A stretch of DNA of 64,000 nt from an uncultured Anaerolineae bacterium (GTDB lineage: Bacteria; Chloroflexota; Anaerolineae; Aggregatilineales; Phototrophicaceae). Position 1 is the first letter of the stretch, and every line of letters starts with the position of its first letter. The position numbers were made by a program, and so were the translations under genes. The stretch lies in contig CAKQCB010000007.1 of assembly GCA_934216615.1 (NCBI GenBank), positions 1 through 64,000 of the forward strand. The letters run 5' to 3'. This document shows positions 63,924-64,000 of this stretch, piece after piece. The notes beneath the pieces were generated by a model. That model saw nothing but the letters and a program-made list of their open reading frames with translations, was not told where the DNA came from and searched no databases.

Positions 63924-64000
63924 AGTAGTCTTTAGTAGGATGAATTACACAACTAATAAAAGTGAAGCTGTATTCGATCATGAAATAACGTATGAGGAAG

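Overview
The window reads as a chromosomal segment of a Chloroflexota bacterium, most like the Anaerolineae and relatives. This is inferred from gene content: archaeal-type mevalonate genes, a MoaD-MoaE fusion, secreted and kinase proteins with long Thr-Pro linkers, a very large RND permease without adaptor or outer-membrane partner, and SARP-type and FHA-winged-helix regulators. Coding density is high and both strands are used. I see no rRNA, tRNA, CRISPR array, prophage or insertion sequence.

Layout. 1-4319: a giant surface protein running off the left edge and a membrane-anchored unknown. 4821-11563 (all minus): a signalling block made of a soluble-adenylate-cyclase-like protein with an NTPase module, an ECF sigma factor, its two-helix membrane partner, a PrsW-type intramembrane protease fused to a cyclic-nucleotide-binding domain, and a second cyclic-nucleotide-binding protein. 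11604-12189: a zinc-finger / winged-helix pair. 12796-17343: the RND permease. 17460-20164: an alpha-oxoamine synthase, a small membrane protein and a polysaccharide deacetylase. 20317-24543: HMG-CoA reductase, archaeal-type HMG-CoA synthase, a thiolase-fold protein lacking its catalytic residues, and a DUF35 protein broken into two in-frame pieces. 24636-29773: YraN, MiaA, a secreted unknown, an FHA-winged-helix regulator and a membrane EEP-domain protein. 29788-33074 (minus): moaC, moaD-moaE fusion, fabF, rnc. 33203-37508: ftsY, prfB, a CHAT-protease membrane protein. 37509-42447: rpoC with its own promoters and no adjacent rpoB. 42559-53282: a glycosidase-like lipoprotein, gyrA, relA with a SARP-like regulator, moeA, a VKOR protein and an S1-domain protein. 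53349-64000: envelope proteins (lipoprotein, PPC-domain protein, M23 peptidase, TolB-like propeller, LysM/YkuD transpeptidase), an HD hydrolase and a Ser/Thr kinase.

The best candidate for an undescribed system is the minus-strand block 4821-11563. Its order suggests cyclic nucleotide made by the cyclase, binding to a PrsW-type protease, cleavage of a membrane anti-sigma factor and release of an ECF sigma factor. The second is the mevalonate cluster, where synthase and reductase look intact while the thiolase and DUF35 partner have lost the residues that define their families.
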